DNA of 33,184 bases from JBPCQA01 sp050998615 (lineage in GTDB: Bacteria > Actinomycetota > Actinomycetes > Propionibacteriales > Nocardioidaceae), in contig JBPCQA010000056.1 in NCBI GenBank assembly GCA_050998615.1, positions 1-33,184 of the forward strand. The letters are read 5' to 3'. Shown here one piece after another: positions 24,673 to 33,077 of this stretch. A program made the translations under genes and the position numbers. Numbering within the stretch: position 1 is the stretch's first letter; the number at the start of each line of letters is the position of its first letter. The notes below the pieces were generated by a model. It was not told where the DNA came from. It searched no databases and was given only the letters and a program-made list of their open reading frames with translations.

Positions 24673-25500
24673 CTACCCGGGTGCGTCGCCGGTGGCGATC
24701 GGGCGGTCCTGGTCGGTGATCCAGCCGCTCCAAGAGTCGGCGTACAAGGCGGCCGAAAAGCCCGCCAATTGTAACGCGAGCACCTCGTGTGCGGCGGTGA
24801 CACCACTGCCGCAGTAGGCGCCAGTCCGTCGTTTGGGGGTCACGCCGAGGCGTTCGAACCGCGCCCGGAGCTGCCCGGCGCCCAGGAAATGACCGGTCGC
24901 CAAGACGTTGGCCAAGGTGGGGGCGCTGAGTGCCCCGGGGATGTGGCCAGCGACCGGGTCGACCGGCTCGTCTTCGCCCGTGTAGCGTTCGCGGGCTCGG
25001 GCATCGAGCAGCAATCCGGTGCGTGCGACGTTTTGGGCGTCGGACGCGGTGAGCAGCTGATGATGACCCGGCGTGGCGATGAAGTTGCCATCCCGAGGGG
25101 CCGGATCGACGTCCGACACCTCGCCACCGGCGACGACCCAAGCGGCGTACCCGCCATCGAGCACCTGGACGTCGTCGTGGCCGAAGTAGCGCAACAGCCA
25201 CCAGGCCCGCGCGGCGGACGTGGCATCGGCGAAGTCGTAGTACACCACTGGGGTGTTGGCGCTCACGCCGCAGCGCCGCATCGCGGTCTGGAAGTCCGCC
25301 GCGCTCGGCAACGGGTGCCTGCCGTGGCTGTTCGGTGATGCGGCAAGGTCCGCATCCAGGTCCACAAAGGCCGCACCAGGCAGATGCCCGGTTTCGTAGT
25401 CGCGACAAGCTGGTGGCCCGACGAGCCGCCAGCGTACGTCGAGCACGATCGTGTCGGCGCCCCTAGCCACCAGCTCATCGACGCTGATCAGCGAGTCCAC
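24673..25500 (-). CDS. Two-domain sulfurtransferase (rhodanese/SseA-like)
   Basis: A 275-residue enzyme moving sulfane sulfur from thiosulfate or 3-mercaptopyruvate. Two rhodanese domains: the N-terminal inactive one with DTIVLDVRWRL and GHLPGAAFVDLDADLA, and the C-terminal one with LLDARARERYTGE, GHIPGALSAPT and the active loop YCGSGVTA. The CGSGVTA form favours mercaptopyruvate sulfurtransferase. The GTG at 25500 is chosen, because the 46-residue extension to 25638 is read from the REP-like palindrome and lacks homology. It lies downstream of the AlkP-family gene on the same strand. Confidence 0.92.
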   Translation of the reverse strand: MDSLISVDELVARGADTIVLDVRWRLVGPPACRDYETGHLPGAAFVDLDADLAASPNSHGRHPLPSAADFQTAMRRCGVSANTPVVYYDFADATSAARAWWLLRYFGHDDVQVLDGGYAAWVVAGGEVSDVDPAPRDGNFIATPGHHQLLTASDAQNVARTGLLLDARARERYTGEDEPVDPVAGHIPGALSAPTLANVLATGHFLGAGQLRARFERLGVTPKRRTGAYCGSGVTAAHEVLALQLAGFSAALYADSWSGWITDQDRPIATGDAPG

Positions 25501-25556
25501 GCGCCCCACCCTGCCCCGGCTCGCATCCTGGTTCAACCGAGCGTCGAGCCGCCGGC

Positions 25557-25596
25557 GGTGGTTGAGGAGCGAGCGCAGCGAGCGTCTCGAAACACC
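25557..25596. repeat. REP-like palindrome, copy 2
   Basis: GGTGGTTGAGGAGCGAGCG at the left and TCTCGAAACACC at the right, the reverse orientation of the copy at 19721-19762. It lies between the AlkP-family gene and the sulfurtransferase gene, so it may form an mRNA hairpin that separates their expression. Confidence 0.75.
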
Positions 25597-25618
25597 AACC
25601 CGGATCAAGATCGCGCGG

Positions 25619-26809
25619 TCAGCGCGCGGGGTCGACAAGCAGCGGCACGAGCATCTCGTTAGGCGTCAGTGAGCCATGCATGCCCACCAGCTTGGCCTCG
25701 CGCGGGAACCGCTCGCTGGAGACAACCGCCACCGTGCCCAGACACGCGACCATCACGTCACCAAGCCGGGGCCGCACCTGTGGGTCGACGGGGCCGAACC
25801 ATCCCTCGGCGATGGCCTCGTCCCGCGTCCTCACCACGCCAGCATCGCCTAACCGCTCGCGCCAACGGGCCGAAACCCCCTGCACGGCTCCACTGTCGCA
25901 GTAGAGGTGACGAAAGCGCGCCTCTCCTCCGAACAGGTTGACGCCCTCCATGAGCCCGGCTTCGTGGTCGACATCAATCCTGCTGGTCGAATCCACGTCC
26001 ACCATGCCGTGGTCACCGGTGACGATGAGCGACGTGTCCTCCGGCAACGCGTCGCGCAAGGTGGCGGCGAAGCTGTCCACCATGGCCAGCTGATACCGCC
26101 ACGCCCACGACGCCGAGCCGCTGCGGTGGCCGGTGCCGTCCAAGTCGCCGTCGTACAGATAGGTCAGTGACAGTGGCTGCGCCGCGGCCCGGGCAGTCGC
26201 GAAGATCCGCTCCCCGATCGAGTCAGCGCCCACAAAGCTGGCGCCACGCTGGCTCGCCTGGGTTAGACCCGAGCGCGCGAACTCGCGCTTGCTCACCACG
26301 CTGACCGCCAGACCCGCCTTGGCGGCTCTCCCGAACGCGGTCTCATGCGCCTGCCACTCCCACGGGTCCACCTTGGTGGTCTCCCAATGCAGCGCGTTCA
26401 GGAGCCGCTCGGTGCCCGGGATCCGGCACGTGGCGCCGACCACGCCATGCGCGCCCGGCGACAGGCCGGTGCCTAGACAGGTCAGGCTCGTCGCCGTTGT
26501 CGACGGGACCCCGGTGGTGAGTGGTCTCGTGCCGGCGATCAGCGACGAGAGGTACGGCGCCTCGTCCGCGTTGTCGAGCAGCAGCCGCCACCCCAACCCG
26601 TCGATCAAGAACACAACGCAGGAGTCGACAGTGGGCAGCCCGAGCGGGTTGGACCATCCCGGCACGTCTAACGCCGCGATCGCCGAGGGAATCAGATCGG
26701 CAAGTGACCAGGTGCCGTATCGCGGCCCAACCGTCGTCACAAGGGCCGCCTGCGGTGTGTCTCCCACCTGAGCGTTCACCGTCGGCGGTGAGCCGGAGAC
26801 ACTGCGCAT
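25619..26809 (-). CDS. Alkaline phosphatase superfamily phosphodiesterase/nucleotide pyrophosphatase
   Basis: A 396-residue metal-dependent hydrolase. Metal and nucleophile sites: CVVFLIDGLGW (Asp about 70), TGVPSTTATSLTCLGTG (Thr nucleophile about 104-107), the YDGDLDGTGHRSGS site, and ITGDHGMVDV... read as VTGDHGMVDV. No signal peptide is evident, so it may act in the cytosol although relatives act outside. Substrate unknown. It starts 4 bases after the DUF5998 gene, so the two form an operon, an association I recall from Streptomyces. No clear ribosome site is seen. Confidence 0.9.
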   Translation of the reverse strand: MRSVSGSPPTVNAQVGDTPQAALVTTVGPRYGTWSLADLIPSAIAALDVPGWSNPLGLPTVDSCVVFLIDGLGWRLLLDNADEAPYLSSLIAGTRPLTTGVPSTTATSLTCLGTGLSPGAHGVVGATCRIPGTERLLNALHWETTKVDPWEWQAHETAFGRAAKAGLAVSVVSKREFARSGLTQASQRGASFVGADSIGERIFATARAAAQPLSLTYLYDGDLDGTGHRSGSASWAWRYQLAMVDSFAATLRDALPEDTSLIVTGDHGMVDVDSTSRIDVDHEAGLMEGVNLFGGEARFRHLYCDSGAVQGVSARWRERLGDAGVVRTRDEAIAEGWFGPVDPQVRPRLGDVMVACLGTVAVVSSERFPREAKLVGMHGSLTPNEMLVPLLVDPAR

Positions 26810-26813
26810 GCGT

Positions 26814-27410
26814 TCAGCGCTGGACCGTCGCGGCGCTCAATGCGCGCCCGAAATCCAACAGTCGAGCGACCGCGTCCGCGCCGTCCGCCGTCGAGCTGAT
26901 CCGAAGCGAGAAGTCCTCGGCAGTCAGCACCCCGGTGAGGCCGTGGTCGGCCTCGCACTCCGGGTCGGGGCAGCTTGCCGGCTCGAGGTCGACCCGGCTG
27001 ACCGAGCCCCACCCGACGGTCAGCAGCGCCTCGGTGACGCCAGGGGCATTGCGACGTACGGATTCTGCCGCCGGGTTGGCCACCATCCGGGTCACCGACA
27101 CACTCCCGATCCTGCTGATCGGGATCGCCTCCGTCGACGTGGAGGCGTACGGCGCCGGGAGCAGGTCGTCCGGAGGGTGCTCGTCGGTGTGGGTGACGAT
27201 CAGCCGGCTCGGGGTCAACGTGAGCACCGTGACATGGCGTCGAACCTCGTCGCGATCAAACGTGGGCTCATGGTGGATCACGAAGGCGAGCACCGACTCG
27301 CCGGCAAGCGCCGAGTCGACGGAGTCACCCACCACGGCCGGGTAGTAGCCCACCAGGTCGATCGCCTCGCGCAGCGCGCCGGATTGGTCAGTGTCGATTC
27401 CGTTGTGCAT
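26814..27410 (-). CDS. DUF5998 protein
   Basis: A 198-residue soluble protein; motifs AIDLVGYYPAVVGDSVDSALAGE, FDRDEVRRHVTVLTLTPSRLIVTHTDEH and the C-terminal cysteine cluster SCPDPECEADHGLTG match the actinobacterial DUF5998 family. Mixed alpha/beta; function unknown. The ATG at 27410 follows GAGGATGG; the 41-residue extension to 27533 is non-homologous and basic. It is co-transcribed with the AlkP-family gene, 4 bases downstream. Confidence 0.85.
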   Translation of the reverse strand: MHNGIDTDQSGALREAIDLVGYYPAVVGDSVDSALAGESVLAFVIHHEPTFDRDEVRRHVTVLTLTPSRLIVTHTDEHPPDDLLPAPYASTSTEAIPISRIGSVSVTRMVANPAAESVRRNAPGVTEALLTVGWGSVSRVDLEPASCPDPECEADHGLTGVLTAEDFSLRISSTADGADAVARLLDFGRALSAATVQR

Positions 27411-27483
27411 GCGGCCATCCTCGCACGCCCCGAACGGGCCGACGAGTCTTGCTCGATGCCTCGCGAGACCGCGCTGACCGCGG

Positions 27484-30213
27484 TCACCGCGGGGAGCGCG
27501 ACACGTCTGAGTCGGCCTGCGCGTCCTCACCACCTGCTGGCACGGTCAGCCGCCGGGTGAACCAGTCGCTGCGCGCATCTTCCACCGGGCGGACCCGGCC
27601 GTTGGCGCGCAACACCTCCAAGCTGTCGGCGCCGACCAGCACCAAGCCGAGATCCAGCACCTCGACCTCGGGCAGATCGTCCTTAAGCTGCGCCACCCGC
27701 AACACCAGCTGCTCGATCCGTGCCACGTTGATCGGCTCGGACCCCCGATAGCCGAAGAAAAGCGGCGCTGCCCGCACCTCGCGCACCAGTTCGGCCGCGT
27801 CGGAGTCGGTCAACGGCGGAATCCGATACGACACGTCTCCAAGCAGTTCCGAGGCGGTGCCGGCCATCCCGAAGGAGATGATGGGCCCGAACAGGGTGTC
27901 CTCCAATGAGCCGATCGAGACGGGAACTCCCGGCCTCGCCATCGGCTGCACGACGAACTCGGCTCGATCCGGATCGTCGATCACCGCGGTGAGGTTCCGC
28001 CAGGCGTCGGTCATGTCGTGCTCGTCGCTGATGCTGCGCCACACGTGGGCGAGGTCTGGTCGCTGCCGCAAGTGCTGCGCGGCCGCCTTTAGCACCACGT
28101 TCCAGCCGAGCGAAGCACCGGCGCCGATCGCCTCGGCCAGCGTGCTGACTGCAGTGCTGGCAGCGAGTTCGATGCCGTAGCACGCCAGTAGCTCGCGCAA
28201 CATGGCAGCCGGCAGCTGGCAGCCGCCAGGCTGCTCAGCCACCACACCCGTCACCAGGCGCCGGGCCATGATCGGATCGATGTCGTCGAAGACGACGTAT
28301 CTCCCCTGCGAACGATTGACCCACTGGGCGTACTGGACCGCCCCGGCGAGTGCCCGCACGGCCGCCTCCGGAGCCGGGTACGACGGCACCGAACCCCGCC
28401 CGGCAGAGCCGGCCAGATCAGGCACCCTCAACAACTCCGGCACCCCCTCGGTGGCCAGGAACGTCGACACCAGCGGCTTGTCGGACTGTTCCCCCACGGC
28501 GGCGAGCACGTTGGCCACCAGATCACCGCTGGTGTTGAGCGGGGGGATGAACACGGCGATCACCGCGTCCACGTTGGGGCTGTCGATCGCGTCGTCGAGG
28601 GCTCGCTCGAAGTCGTCGGCGGTCGCGTCGGCACCCAGCGCCACCGGCTTGGCCACCACCAGCCCGGCTGCAGTGGCAGCGTCGGCCGCCAGCAGGCCGA
28701 GGGCGTCGGAGTTCCCCACCACCGCGACCCTGGGACCGAGTGGGAGCGGTTGGTGAGCCAGCAGTTGCGCCACATCGAACATCTCGTCGAGCGTGTCGAC
28801 CTGGATCACGCCGGCCTGCCGGAACATCGCGTCGACAGCGGCCTGCGGCGCGATCGTGGCACGCACCGAATGGCCTACCGGGACACCCTGGGTGGTCCGC
28901 CCGGACTTCACGGCCACCACCGGCTTGACCCGGCCGACCCGGCGAGCGATTCGGGAGAACTTGCGTGGGTTGCCGATCGACTCCAGGTAGAGCAGCACCG
29001 CCTCAGTGGCCTTGTCTTCCTCCCAGTACTGCAGCAGATCGTTTCCCGACACGTCCGCCCGGTTGCCGGCGGACACGAACGTCGACAGACCGAGACCGCG
29101 ACGCGCCACGGTCTCCAATATCGCGACGCCCAGCGCGCCAGACTGGCAAAAGAACCCGACCCGGCCCCGGGGCGGCATCACGGTGGACAGGGAAGCGTTC
29201 AACGACACGTCACTTGCCGTGTTGATCACACCAAGGCAGTTGGGGCCCACCAGCCGGAGCCCATAGGACCGCGCCAGACCGACCAGACGCCGTTGCCGTT
29301 TGCGGCCCTCATCGCCGGTTTCGGCGAAGCCGCTGGAGATCACAATCAACCCGTGCACGCCCTTGGCGGCGCAATCCAAGACGACGTCTTGCACCGCCTC
29401 GGCCGGCACTGCGACGATCGCGAGATCCACCGCATCCGGGATCTGCTGCACCGACGTGTACGCTGGCATGCCGGCGACCGCGTCGGCGGCGGGGTTAACG
29501 ACGTACACCCGCCCGGAGTATCCACCGACGACGAGATTGCGCACCAGGGTGCGCCCGATGGTGTCTTGCCGTCGGCTCGCCCCGATGATCGCGACTCCAC
29601 GGGCCACGAAGAAGCGCTCCATCGACTTAGCCTCCGCCCGATGCTCACGCGAACGCATCACCCCTACGGCGGTGTCGGTCGCTTCGATCGGGAACTCCAG
29701 CCGTATCACCCCGTCCTCGAAGCCGCTCGCCACGCGGTAGCCGGCGGCCCGAAACGTCGCGATCATCCTGCCGTTCCCGGGCAGCACCTCGGCAACAAAC
29801 TTCGACATGCCGCGTTCTCGCCCGGCCTGGGCCAGATGTTCGAGCAGCAACTGGGCCACGCCGCGGCCGTGATGGGCGTCCTCGACCAAAAACGCGACCT
29901 CGGCCTCGCCGCCGTCGACCTTGTCGTAGCGGCCTACCGCGATGATGTCGCCGGCCGCCGTGACTACGAACGCGACCCGATCGACCTGGTCGACTCGGGT
30001 GAAGCGCTCCACGTCGCGCTCGGACAAGGCGGGATAAGGCGCGAAGAACCGCATGTACTTTGACTCCGGCGTCACCCGTGCGTAGAACTCGACCAGCCGC
30101 TCGGCGTCGTCTTCCCGGATCGGCCGCAGCCGTGCCGGGATGCCATCGAGCAGCAACACGTCGGCCTCCCAGTGCGCCGGGTAGCGGACAGGGTCGGTGT
30201 GATCTGCAGCCAC
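27484..30213 (-). CDS. Pat-type protein lysine acetyltransferase: GNAT fused to an NDP-forming acyl-CoA synthetase-like module
   Basis: A 909-residue protein. Order: N-terminal GNAT domain (about 20-180; FLVEDAHHGRGVAQLLLEHLAQ is the acetyl-CoA loop), CoA-binding domain (from about 205; VAIIGASRRQDTIG), succinyl-CoA-ligase-like domains (GRVGFFCQSGALGVAILE, KSGRTTQGVPVGHSVRATI) and a C-terminal ATP-grasp-like domain (about 680-890). Enteric Pat has the GNAT domain at the C-terminus; this N-terminal order is that of actinobacterial PatA-like enzymes, from memory. They acetylate and inactivate AMP-forming acyl-CoA synthetases. The usual HTGxL phosphohistidine motif of active ligases is changed to GHSVRAT, so the synthetase half is probably regulatory. 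GTG start at 30213, leaderless with TAGATT 7 bases upstream. The acyl-CoA synthetase gene is divergent. Confidence 0.9.
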   Translation of the reverse strand: MAADHTDPVRYPAHWEADVLLLDGIPARLRPIREDDAERLVEFYARVTPESKYMRFFAPYPALSERDVERFTRVDQVDRVAFVVTAAGDIIAVGRYDKVDGGEAEVAFLVEDAHHGRGVAQLLLEHLAQAGRERGMSKFVAEVLPGNGRMIATFRAAGYRVASGFEDGVIRLEFPIEATDTAVGVMRSREHRAEAKSMERFFVARGVAIIGASRRQDTIGRTLVRNLVVGGYSGRVYVVNPAADAVAGMPAYTSVQQIPDAVDLAIVAVPAEAVQDVVLDCAAKGVHGLIVISSGFAETGDEGRKRQRRLVGLARSYGLRLVGPNCLGVINTASDVSLNASLSTVMPPRGRVGFFCQSGALGVAILETVARRGLGLSTFVSAGNRADVSGNDLLQYWEEDKATEAVLLYLESIGNPRKFSRIARRVGRVKPVVAVKSGRTTQGVPVGHSVRATIAPQAAVDAMFRQAGVIQVDTLDEMFDVAQLLAHQPLPLGPRVAVVGNSDALGLLAADAATAAGLVVAKPVALGADATADDFERALDDAIDSPNVDAVIAVFIPPLNTSGDLVANVLAAVGEQSDKPLVSTFLATEGVPELLRVPDLAGSAGRGSVPSYPAPEAAVRALAGAVQYAQWVNRSQGRYVVFDDIDPIMARRLVTGVVAEQPGGCQLPAAMLRELLACYGIELAASTAVSTLAEAIGAGASLGWNVVLKAAAQHLRQRPDLAHVWRSISDEHDMTDAWRNLTAVIDDPDRAEFVVQPMARPGVPVSIGSLEDTLFGPIISFGMAGTASELLGDVSYRIPPLTDSDAAELVREVRAAPLFFGYRGSEPINVARIEQLVLRVAQLKDDLPEVEVLDLGLVLVGADSLEVLRANGRVRPVEDARSDWFTRRLTVPAGGEDAQADSDVSRSPR

Positions 30214-30220
30214 ATCGCAG

Positions 30221-30226
30221 AATCTA
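30221..30226 (-). promoter_or_regulatory. -10 element of the leaderless acetyltransferase gene
   Basis: TAGATT on the minus strand ends 7 bases before the GTG at 30213. The ATG overlapping that site is in another frame, so the GTG is used. Confidence 0.5.
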
Positions 30227-30228
30227 TC

Positions 30229-30245
30229 CCGTCTATGCGAGACGG
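30229..30245. promoter_or_regulatory. Inverted repeat in the acetyltransferase/acyl-CoA synthetase gap
   Basis: CCGTCT-ATGCG-AGACGG is a perfect 6-bp inverted repeat just upstream of the TAGATT -10 of the acetyltransferase gene, in the 92-bp divergent region. It might be an operator serving both genes. Confidence 0.4.
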
Positions 30246-30305
30246 AAGTTTGCGACGAGACTGCAGCTACACGATCCTTATCAAAACCACGGAAAGAACG
30301 CGCTC

Positions 30306-32024
30306 ATGAGTGATTTCACGTCAAGGTCCGCTGGTGACGCCTTCCGCTTTGCGCGCGACTTCTTGACCAGTCACCGCGAGGACTACCAAACGGCGTACCG
30401 AGACTTCCGCTGGCCTGACCTTGACAGGTTCAACTGGGCGACGGACTGGTTCGATCGGCTCGCCGCCGACCAGGGTGACAAGCCGGCGCTGTGGATCATC
30501 GAGGAGGACGGCAGCGAGACAAAGCTGACGTTCGCCGAGGTGGCAGCGCTCTCGAAACGGTTCGCCGGCTTCTTGCGGGAGTCGGGGGTCGAGCGCGGTG
30601 ATCGGGTGTTGCTGCTGCTCGGCAACTGCGCGCCTTTGTGGGTCGTGATGCTTGCCTGCATCCGGCTGGGTGCGGTGATGATCCCAGCCACGACGTTGCT
30701 CTCCCCAACTGACATCACCGACCGCATTCGCCGCGGCAACGTCCGGGCGGTGGTCGCCGGCTCGGCCGACACCGACAAGTTCGCGAGCCAGGGCGGCGAT
30801 CTAGTGCGGGTCAGCGTCGGCGCTGTCGACGGCTGGCTCTCGTACGACGACGGGGTGGCGGACACGGTCGAGCCGTTCGTCGGAGTCGACACGGCGGCAG
30901 ACGAGACACTGCTCCTCTACTTCACGTCCGGGACGACGGCACAGCCGAAACTCGTCGAGCACACGCACACGTCGTACCCCGTCGGTCATCTGTCGACGAT
31001 GTACTGGATCGGGCTACAGCCTGGGGATCTGCATCTCAACATCTCCTCGCCTGGCTGGGCGAAGCATGCCTGGTCGTGCGTCTTTGCCCCCTGGAACGCC
31101 GGCGCCACGATCCTAATCTTCAACTACACCCGTTTCGACGCCGACGCGCTGCTGGACGTGATGGAGCGGGTGGGCGTCACCACGTTTTGCGCGCCTCCTA
31201 CCGTCTGGCGGATGATCACCCAGACAGGGCTTGGCGGCCGTAGCTTGTCGCTGCGTGAGTGCGTCGGGGCCGGTGAGCCTCTGAATCCGGAGGTGATAGA
31301 GCAGATCACGCGATCGTGGGGCATCACGATCCGCGACGGCTTCGGCCAAACGGAGACGACTGCGCAGGTCGGCAATCCACCCGGCCAACCGGTCAAGCTC
31401 GGCTCGATGGGCCGCCCACTGCCCGGCTACGTCGTGTCGCTGGTCGACCCGCTGACCGGCGAAGTGGGCACCGACGGGGAGCTGTGTTTGGAGTTGGCGC
31501 GCCGCCCAATGGGGTTGATGGCTGGCTACCGTGGCGACGACGGCCGCACTCTTGACGCAATGCGTGACGGCTTCTACCACACCGGTGACGTGGCGAGTCT
31601 AGATGAGGACGGCTACATCACCTACGTCGGCCGCACCGACGACGTGTTCAAGGCGAGCGACTACCGGATCAGCCCGTTCGAGCTGGAAAGCGTGCTCATC
31701 GAGCACCCGGCGGTGGCCGAGGCCGCGGTGGTGCCGTCCCCCGATCCGGTGCGGCTGGCCGTGCCCAAGGCGTTCGTCGTGCTGGCGGCCGGACATGCTC
31801 CGAGCCGGGAGTTGGCGTTCGAAATCTTGAAGTTCGCGCGTCAACACCTGGCGCCGTACAAGCGGATCAGGAGGCTGGAGTTCGCCGAGTTGCCGAAGAC
31901 GATCTCCGGCAAGATTCGCCGCGTCGAGCTGCGCGGCGCCGAAGCAACCCGGGCGCAGTCAGCGGACCAGCCCTCCGGGGAGCATTCCTACAGCGAGGAC
32001 GACTTCCCTGATTTAAAGGCCTGA
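30306..32024 (+). CDS. AMP-forming acyl-CoA synthetase (medium-chain ACSM-like)
   Basis: A 572-residue enzyme that activates a carboxylic acid with ATP and CoA. Motifs: A3 YFTSGTTAQPKLVEHTH (205-221), A5 DGFGQTETT, A7 FYHTGDVASLDEDGYI, A8 YVGRTDDVFKASDYRISPFE and A10 LPKTISGKIRR with the catalytic lysine at 536. The motif W-A-K-H-A-W and the DYRI hinge favour the medium-chain (ACSM-like) group over acetyl-CoA synthetase. The PKTISGKIRR segment is the sequence Pat-type acetyltransferases modify, and such an enzyme is divergent next door. ATG at 30306 behind GGAAAG; the frame upstream to 30060 is not homologous. Acid substrate unknown. Confidence 0.93.
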   Translation: MSDFTSRSAGDAFRFARDFLTSHREDYQTAYRDFRWPDLDRFNWATDWFDRLAADQGDKPALWIIEEDGSETKLTFAEVAALSKRFAGFLRESGVERGDRVLLLLGNCAPLWVVMLACIRLGAVMIPATTLLSPTDITDRIRRGNVRAVVAGSADTDKFASQGGDLVRVSVGAVDGWLSYDDGVADTVEPFVGVDTAADETLLLYFTSGTTAQPKLVEHTHTSYPVGHLSTMYWIGLQPGDLHLNISSPGWAKHAWSCVFAPWNAGATILIFNYTRFDADALLDVMERVGVTTFCAPPTVWRMITQTGLGGRSLSLRECVGAGEPLNPEVIEQITRSWGITIRDGFGQTETTAQVGNPPGQPVKLGSMGRPLPGYVVSLVDPLTGEVGTDGELCLELARRPMGLMAGYRGDDGRTLDAMRDGFYHTGDVASLDEDGYITYVGRTDDVFKASDYRISPFELESVLIEHPAVAEAAVVPSPDPVRLAVPKAFVVLAAGHAPSRELAFEILKFARQHLAPYKRIRRLEFAELPKTISGKIRRVELRGAEATRAQSADQPSGEHSYSEDDFPDLKA

Positions 32025-32142
32025 CGGCGCACCCGCCTGAAAGCCGACTCCTTGTTCGTCGCCCACCGCTGCTGAGCAGTTCCTGGGAGTGCGTACCCGT
32101 TCTGTTATCTTGGTCCCTGGGTAACAACGAGAGGAGTCTGCA

Positions 32143-32451
32143 GTGGAACGGACCGTGGAGCGCGTGCAGCTTGGCGTGCGGATGGAGAAACATATGGTCC
32201 AGGTGCTGAAGGGCCTGGCCGAGTTCAAGGACATAAGCCTCGGGGAACTGATGGAGAAGATCGTGCTGCACTCCTTCGACCCAGTGCCAGGCGACGAGGG
32301 CGAGTCCTGCGCCAGCCCTCACAGCCGACGAGAACTGGAGGCGATCGCCCGGCTGCGGGAGGTGTTCGGCATGGACTACGAGGTGCATGCCACTCGCGAC
32401 TTCGCATGGCAAACGGACCGCTCGGAGGCGGAGGTGGGCGAGCACGACTAG
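32143..32451 (+). CDS. Small conserved protein, possible ribbon-helix-helix fold
   Basis: A 102-residue protein starting at a GTG (32143) behind GAGGAG. Opening MERTVERVQLGVRMEKHMVQVLKGLAEF then ISLGELMEKIVLHSF has the strand-helix-helix pattern of RHH DNA-binding proteins, and the C-terminal RLREVFGMDYEVHATRDF recurs in unnamed actinobacterial proteins I recall. The function is unknown; a DNA-binding or antitoxin role is an inference. A TATCTT hexamer lies at 32106-32111. It stands beside a decayed PIN toxin but in a different context, so a link is uncertain. Confidence 0.75.
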   Translation: MERTVERVQLGVRMEKHMVQVLKGLAEFKDISLGELMEKIVLHSFDPVPGDEGESCASPHSRRELEAIARLREVFGMDYEVHATRDFAWQTDRSEAEVGEHD

Positions 32452-32454
32452 GGC

Positions 32455-32641
32455 TTGCGTTCAGGGGACCAGATTGGCGCTCCGCACCGAGGGGACTCCG
32501 CCACCTGGGTTCGCTGGAGCGGTCGAGCAGATCTGGGCAGGCATCAGCCCCGAAGAGGGCGCCCAGTGAGGAGGAGGCAGCACAAGTCGCGGCCGAGGAA
32601 CTGGCCGCCGTGCGCGCTGAGAGTTCCAGCCGCAGGGCGGG
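32455..32641 (+). pseudogene. Possible antitoxin remnant before the PIN gene
   Basis: Two in-series coding-like pieces with matching GC3 bias are in different frames: one ends VEQIWAGISPEEGAQ with TGA at 32567-32569, the other ends EEEAAQVAAEELAAVRAESSSRRAG at 32645. They fit a frame-shifted small antitoxin upstream of a PIN toxin, but no family is recognised. Confidence 0.35.
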
Positions 32642-33056
32642 CTGAACCTGCCCGAGCCCCTCAAGGTGGTTTTCGATCCCAACGTATGGATAGCCGCGCT
32701 CACCAATCCCCTGGGCGTGCCTGCCCGGGTCGTGGAAGCCGTCGGCACCGGCAAGCTCGTCGCCGTGGTGACGCAACTCTCCTCGATGAGCTCACCGCGG
32801 CACTGACCCGCCCGAAGTTCGTCGTTGGATCAGCATCGCCGACGCGCTCACCTTCGTGGAGAGTTTCGGCGGCTACGCCGATCTCCATCCTGATCCGGGG
32901 CCGCCGCCGGCGCGAGTACGCGACCCCGACGATGACTACCTCGTCGCGCTCGCCGAAGCGACCGCGGCCGTCATCGTCACCGGGGATGCGGACCTGCTGG
33001 ATGCAGACTTGCAGCCCGGGGCAATCACGCCCCACGACCCCCTCGAGTATCGGATA
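32642..33056 (+). pseudogene. PIN-domain toxin (VapC-like), broken by frameshifts and cut by the IS end
   Basis: A PIN ribonuclease toxin remnant. Frame one: LKVVFDPNVWIAALTNPLG and VVEAVGTGKLVAVVT (first acidic residue in FDPNVW). A shift near 32775 moves to LLDELTAALTRPKFV, and another near 32832 to WISIADALTFVESF, continuing DPDDDYLVALAEA and VTGDADLLD, the acidic cluster of the active site. Expected text such as RPKF-RRWISIADAL needs one extra base, so two single-base losses explain the breaks. Near 33050 the normal C-terminal pattern ITPHD-LEYRI ends and antisense of an IS30 transposase begins; a frame runs on to 33128 through it. Inactive as read. Confidence 0.75.
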
Positions 33057-33077
33057 ACGATCGGCGGATTCTGGCGG

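Noticed and set aside
25501..25638. 46-residue extension of the sulfurtransferase
   Set aside because: It is read from the REP-like palindrome and has no family similarity.
28750..30063. 437-aa plus-strand open frame inside the acetyltransferase gene
   Set aside because: Antisense shadow produced by GC3 bias; the minus-strand protein is clearly the real gene.
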